41,833 nucleotides of DNA from a virus: positions 1 to 41,833 of IMG/VR virus record IMGVR_UViG_3300021197_000193; one strand, written 5' to 3'. Below the pieces are notes generated by a model. It had not been told where the DNA came from. It saw only the letters and a list, made by a program, of their open reading frames with translations, and ran no database searches. This document shows, piece by piece, positions 39,801 to 41,833 of the stretch. Position numbers and translations under genes: made by a program. How positions within the stretch are numbered: position 1 is the first letter of the stretch; every line of letters begins with the position of its first letter.

Positions 39801-41833
39801 TTTCTTGCTGAAAATGTGGGCAGTGAAATACTTCAAGAAGTCCCAATATTTTTGGCATCAGGTGGTACAGCTAACGTAGCCAAAGCAGCATTGATAAACG
39901 GCGGAGAAGCCTATGCTAAACGAATAGCTACGCGTGCCGCAGTGGGGACCGCGCTAGTTCTTGACGCAGGAGAAGCCTTTGGGGGCACCGCGGCTGCATC
40001 GTTTGATGAAACTTTTGCTACCGCTATGGCTGCGGTAAACGACGATGGATCACAACGGTTTACAGAACAAGAAGCCACTGATCTAGCTATGGAAACAGCC
40101 ACAAATGCGGGTATGATTGCAACGCTTACTACGTTAGCTACCGCAGGGATCGGAGGACAGGCGCTAGCAAAAAACATTCTTGGGGATAACGCTAGCGAAT
40201 TTGCAGGTGACTCTTTAGACATACTGGTTAAACGAGTTAACGACGGGTCAAAAGTTGTAATAAAAGAAGGTAGCACTGAGTTTGTAGAAGAAGCGCTACC
40301 GCAACTGTATACCGCGACTGTAAATTCACAGATTGATCCTGAATACGATGTGGCGGGGTCTGTTTGGGAAACTGGATTTATGGGGGTTGCTTCGGGTACG
40401 GGCGTTGCGGCGACGTTGTATTCTGGTAATGCTGTAGCAGACACGCTATTGCGAACAAATCCTAATGTTCGAGACGCGGTAAAAAATGCTGCAACGCCAG
40501 AAATGGCCTCTCAAGTGCTAACTGATTTAGGTGTTACAGACACCACAGTTTTGAACAACGTGTTAAACTCTACATATGACACGTTATATGTAAGCACTAA
40601 AGAAGCAGAGAAAATATTTGCTGACCAGAATCCAGACTATCAACCCACCCAAGCAGAAATAGAGTCGTTTGTATCCAAGAGCGCGGAGTCTAATGTAGCA
40701 ACAGCGGTTGCAGCGTACATAGACCCAAAGTTTCTAGATGCAGACGAAATACGTGCCGCGGCTGCTGATGCGGGGTTAACCCTTACAGACGAACAGGTTG
40801 CCAATTCCGTAGGGAAAGTCGATGACGAAACTTCCAGCCTTGCGTCATTAATAGATGCTTTGCGTACCGCCCCCGCAACACAAGGGGACATAGTTGACGC
40901 AATAAGCAATTTAGATTTAAATGCTGCGTCTACTGAAGCAGTTAAAGAAATTGTAGATAGCGCCATAGCGAGTATACCCGCAGGTGTGAGTACAGAAGAT
41001 GTTAGCAACGCTATAACCACGGCTATATCCGAATTACCTGCGGGTGTGAGCACAGAAGATGTTAGCGATGCTATAAACACAGCGCTAGGTTCACCTGCAA
41101 CAGTAGATGAAGACGGTAATCCTGTCGAAGCTACAGGTATATACAAGGTAATAGACGATTTACCTGAAGGGTTAAGCACAGAAGATGTTAACTCTGCAAT
41201 ATCTGACGCGTTAGAAGATATGAACAACTTGTCTACAACAGACGTAGATAAAATTGTAAGTGATGCACTGGGTTCACCTGCAACAGTAGATGAAGACGGT
41301 AATCCTGTCGAAGCTACAGGTGTATACAAGGTAATAGACGACTTACCTGAAGGGTTAACCACAGAAGATGTTAGCGAAGCTATAACCACTGCGATAGCAG
41401 ATATACCTGAAGGGTTAAGCACAGAAGATGTTAGCGATGCTATAAACACAGCGCTAGGTTCACCTGCAACAGAAGACGATCCTGCTACAGGTATATACAA
41501 GGTAATAGACGATTTACCTGAAGGCTTAAGCACAGAAGATGTTAACTCTGCAATATCTGACGCGTTAGAAGATATGAACAACTTGTCTACAACAGACGTA
41601 GATAAAATCGTAAGTGATGCACTGGGTTCACCTGCAACAGTAGATGAAGACGGTAATCCTGTCGAAGCTACAGGTGTATACAAGGTAATAGACGACTTAC
41701 CTGAAGGGTTAACCACAGAAGATGTTAGCGAAGCTATAACCACTGCGATAGCAGATATACCTGAAGGGTTAAGCACAGAAGATGTTAGCGATGCTATAAA
41801 CACAGCGCTAGGTTCACCTGCAACAGAAGACGA
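36813..41833 (+). CDS. Giant internal virion protein, C-terminus cut by window edge
   Basis: The frame is open from ATG 36813 to the right edge, at least 1673 residues. Ribosome site: AGAGGTGGTGTAGT. It begins MSFVIEAVEDVVDTAVDFVED and has an amphipathic, Ala/Gly-rich hydrophobic region (about 60-130, AIATVTAAVMTAGGSLTLMQ) that could insert in membranes. Long helical, Ala-rich segments follow, including AAANAAVDAANKDYQDTYQ. The last 230 residues form a repeat array of GLSTEDV and SDA(I/L) units. Size, position after the nozzle region and composition fit ejection proteins of podoviruses. No lytic transglycosylase motif is evident in the visible part. Confidence 0.8.
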   Translation, partial: MSFVIEAVEDVVDTAVDFVEDVTGNIADVVEDAVEWVMDEVVQPVVDGVENVVEYALDNPIEAIATVTAAVMTAGGSLTLMQGALITGAGAGTQALVDGESLEDAVKAAVISGAGTYVGGTVGNYVGPSIEAGTAAVFANPKLASTVATALTAGAEGAARTYVATGDLEQAGNAFLTAAAVSGTQAGVDAATNKIMGNVGYELNELGNVELDGVSAGIKNAVSAGISAELLGQDVSSAMLYAGAGDILSDIGSSEFLEKYVTDTAFVQSIVDKYTPVVEYMQEFVDSVEASAKENLTDAQIKVITDATVAAFDVAKQGNPELAGETFFGKDGLGKSAYDTMYDFITDPINSALDDFTGNTATTIEKATAINEAVEEQKNVVAAHNARVAEYNVLWDTYDTFAYVRDQRLAEHEANPTQATLDALNTATQDLNAQAARINAEAPALKNQIDAGLTADGPIAAANAAVDAANKDYQDTYQYILSDFEDLDAALVPMKQEAIKLAATSLIPDLAVDEYGNFYGLSPDEVYENALQNFTNRPTTESSIRSALDTARFSAVTKALADQGIDIYSLSKDQIGTLLNYANNELQTFADIVPQPGDAPIAGTQEFSNNLFNLLRNDTSDATPEFKAFIEASGFDIGDDDYQPFLNGEYIQTTDGSVIATEGMSEANLLYALENNNISVDELEYAGPAAQAKFAELLSSGMSYSGDIPGIGAALLQNAEAQTDGFASAQDNRIPFDDGVTAEDLLSGEAVITNKNGQPTWTLVDTVVADGDGVVTVANNDGTVDLLTGTLDAIVIMENSATLSLLVTNRNPKSLLSPEYLEGLYGTTVGSEIKTSLLPPPNGAAWMQTVLDLTAEQGAQLDEQVGSPFHKAFSRLYEVYKKETPEDQQKAFTNAASVVTGASGELLTAAAFLGGLALDVDVENNAVLSVAKDMVKLSGDLRTDEWKAGAADMQARSQNYDAEWRANNPGKEPTLADKGYLKAQAIWGNLTEHPVQFLAENVGSEILQEVPIFLASGGTANVAKAALINGGEAYAKRIATRAAVGTALVLDAGEAFGGTAAASFDETFATAMAAVNDDGSQRFTEQEATDLAMETATNAGMIATLTTLATAGIGGQALAKNILGDNASEFAGDSLDILVKRVNDGSKVVIKEGSTEFVEEALPQLYTATVNSQIDPEYDVAGSVWETGFMGVASGTGVAATLYSGNAVADTLLRTNPNVRDAVKNAATPEMASQVLTDLGVTDTTVLNNVLNSTYDTLYVSTKEAEKIFADQNPDYQPTQAEIESFVSKSAESNVATAVAAYIDPKFLDADEIRAAAADAGLTLTDEQVANSVGKVDDETSSLASLIDALRTAPATQGDIVDAISNLDLNAASTEAVKEIVDSAIASIPAGVSTEDVSNAITTAISELPAGVSTEDVSDAINTALGSPATVDEDGNPVEATGIYKVIDDLPEGLSTEDVNSAISDALEDMNNLSTTDVDKIVSDALGSPATVDEDGNPVEATGVYKVIDDLPEGLTTEDVSEAITTAIADIPEGLSTEDVSDAINTALGSPATEDDPATGIYKVIDDLPEGLSTEDVNSAISDALEDMNNLSTTDVDKIVSDALGSPATVDEDGNPVEATGVYKVIDDLPEGLTTEDVSEAITTAIADIPEGLSTEDVSDAINTALGSPATED
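41131..41833 (+). repeat. 354-bp tandem repeat in the giant gene
   Basis: A 354-bp (118-codon) unit begins at about 41131 and recurs at about 41485, running to the right edge. I see only two mismatches, both silent (GGG/GGC and ATT/ATC). Each unit contains smaller repeats: 'LPEGLSTEDV', 'SDALEDMNNLSTTDVDK' and 'GSPATVDEDGNPVEATG'. A divergent, shorter version of the units precedes it (about 40990-41130). Confidence 0.9.

Noticed and set aside
40640-41803. Leftward open frame of 387 codons opposite the giant gene
   Set aside because: Its repeats are the reverse complement of the 354-bp repeat. The coding sense is on the + strand, in a frame open for over 1600 codons.
1-41833. Temperate-phage or prophage signs (integrase, attachment sites, repressor)
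   Set aside because: No integrase, excisionase or clear repressor is recognised in this window. The operator-like palindromes alone do not show lysogeny, and missing flanks prevent a firm statement.
1-41833. tRNA or other structured RNA genes
   Set aside because: I saw no cloverleaf-like stretch or known riboswitch motif by eye; a tRNAscan/Infernal run would be decisive.

Overview
The window is a large piece of a tailed double-stranded DNA bacteriophage genome. It carries a complete short-tailed (podovirus-like) virion module: terminase, a long P22-type portal, scaffold, gpT-like major capsid protein, adaptor and nozzle proteins, fibres, a lysis cassette and a giant internal virion protein. 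No tape-measure, sheath or tube gene is visible. The many small Gly/Lys-rich virion proteins, zinc-ribbon tail proteins, fibre modules and GTA-type holin are typical of marine phages. A marine, perhaps alphaproteobacterial, host is an inference from this gene style, not something the sequence proves. No integrase, polymerase, helicase or tRNA gene is visible, so the replication genes presumably lie outside the window. Both ends are open: gene 1 runs off the left edge and the last gene runs off the right edge.

Left arm (1-8129, all leftward). A strong sigma70-like promoter (TTGACA-N17-TATAAC, 6774-6746) drives a tightly packed operon. In order of transcription it holds a zinc ribbon, an unknown, a DUF3150-like protein, a 31-residue membrane peptide, a MoxR-type AAA+ ATPase, a HExxH/VWA protein, a run of five tiny genes, an HTH-DUF5710-membrane protein and an unrecognised large protein. 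Many junctions are TAATG/TGATG/GTGA overlaps. An 18-bp palindrome, TTTAGGGA-NN-TCCCTAAA, occurs seven times. Five copies lie directly upstream of starts in this operon and two lie in the control regions. A second small leftward unit (8129-7309) ends in a strong intrinsic terminator.

Control region (6645-7308). About 660 bp without genes hold the left promoter, two opposed arrays of an 8-bp iteron (ATGTTCCG / CGGAACAT) flanking an AT-rich stretch, three copies of a 33-bp repeat centred on GATAC-TG-GTATC, and the terminator. This is the best candidate for a replication origin or regulatory hub. A second gap (8130-8473) holds an inverted repeat, the seventh palindrome copy and the rightward promoter.

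Right arm (8474-41833, all rightward). It starts from a promoter at 8414-8442 and runs through packaging, portal, a GroES-like co-chaperonin, scaffold and capsid. An intrinsic terminator and a new -10 element after the capsid gene separate head from tail genes. Then come small basic proteins, adaptors, fibres, three tandem paralogous six-repeat (probably beta-propeller) proteins, membrane proteins and holin, an M15-type endolysin and the nozzle.

The most unusual feature is at 34887-36342. There an acyl carrier protein with the phosphopantetheine serine is translationally coupled to a beta-ketoacyl-ACP synthase with an intact Cys-His-Lys-His active site. A TATAAT promoter overlapping the stop codon of the preceding tail gene sits directly upstream. 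A small protein of unknown function and a giant internal virion protein with a nearly identical 354-bp tandem repeat follow immediately.
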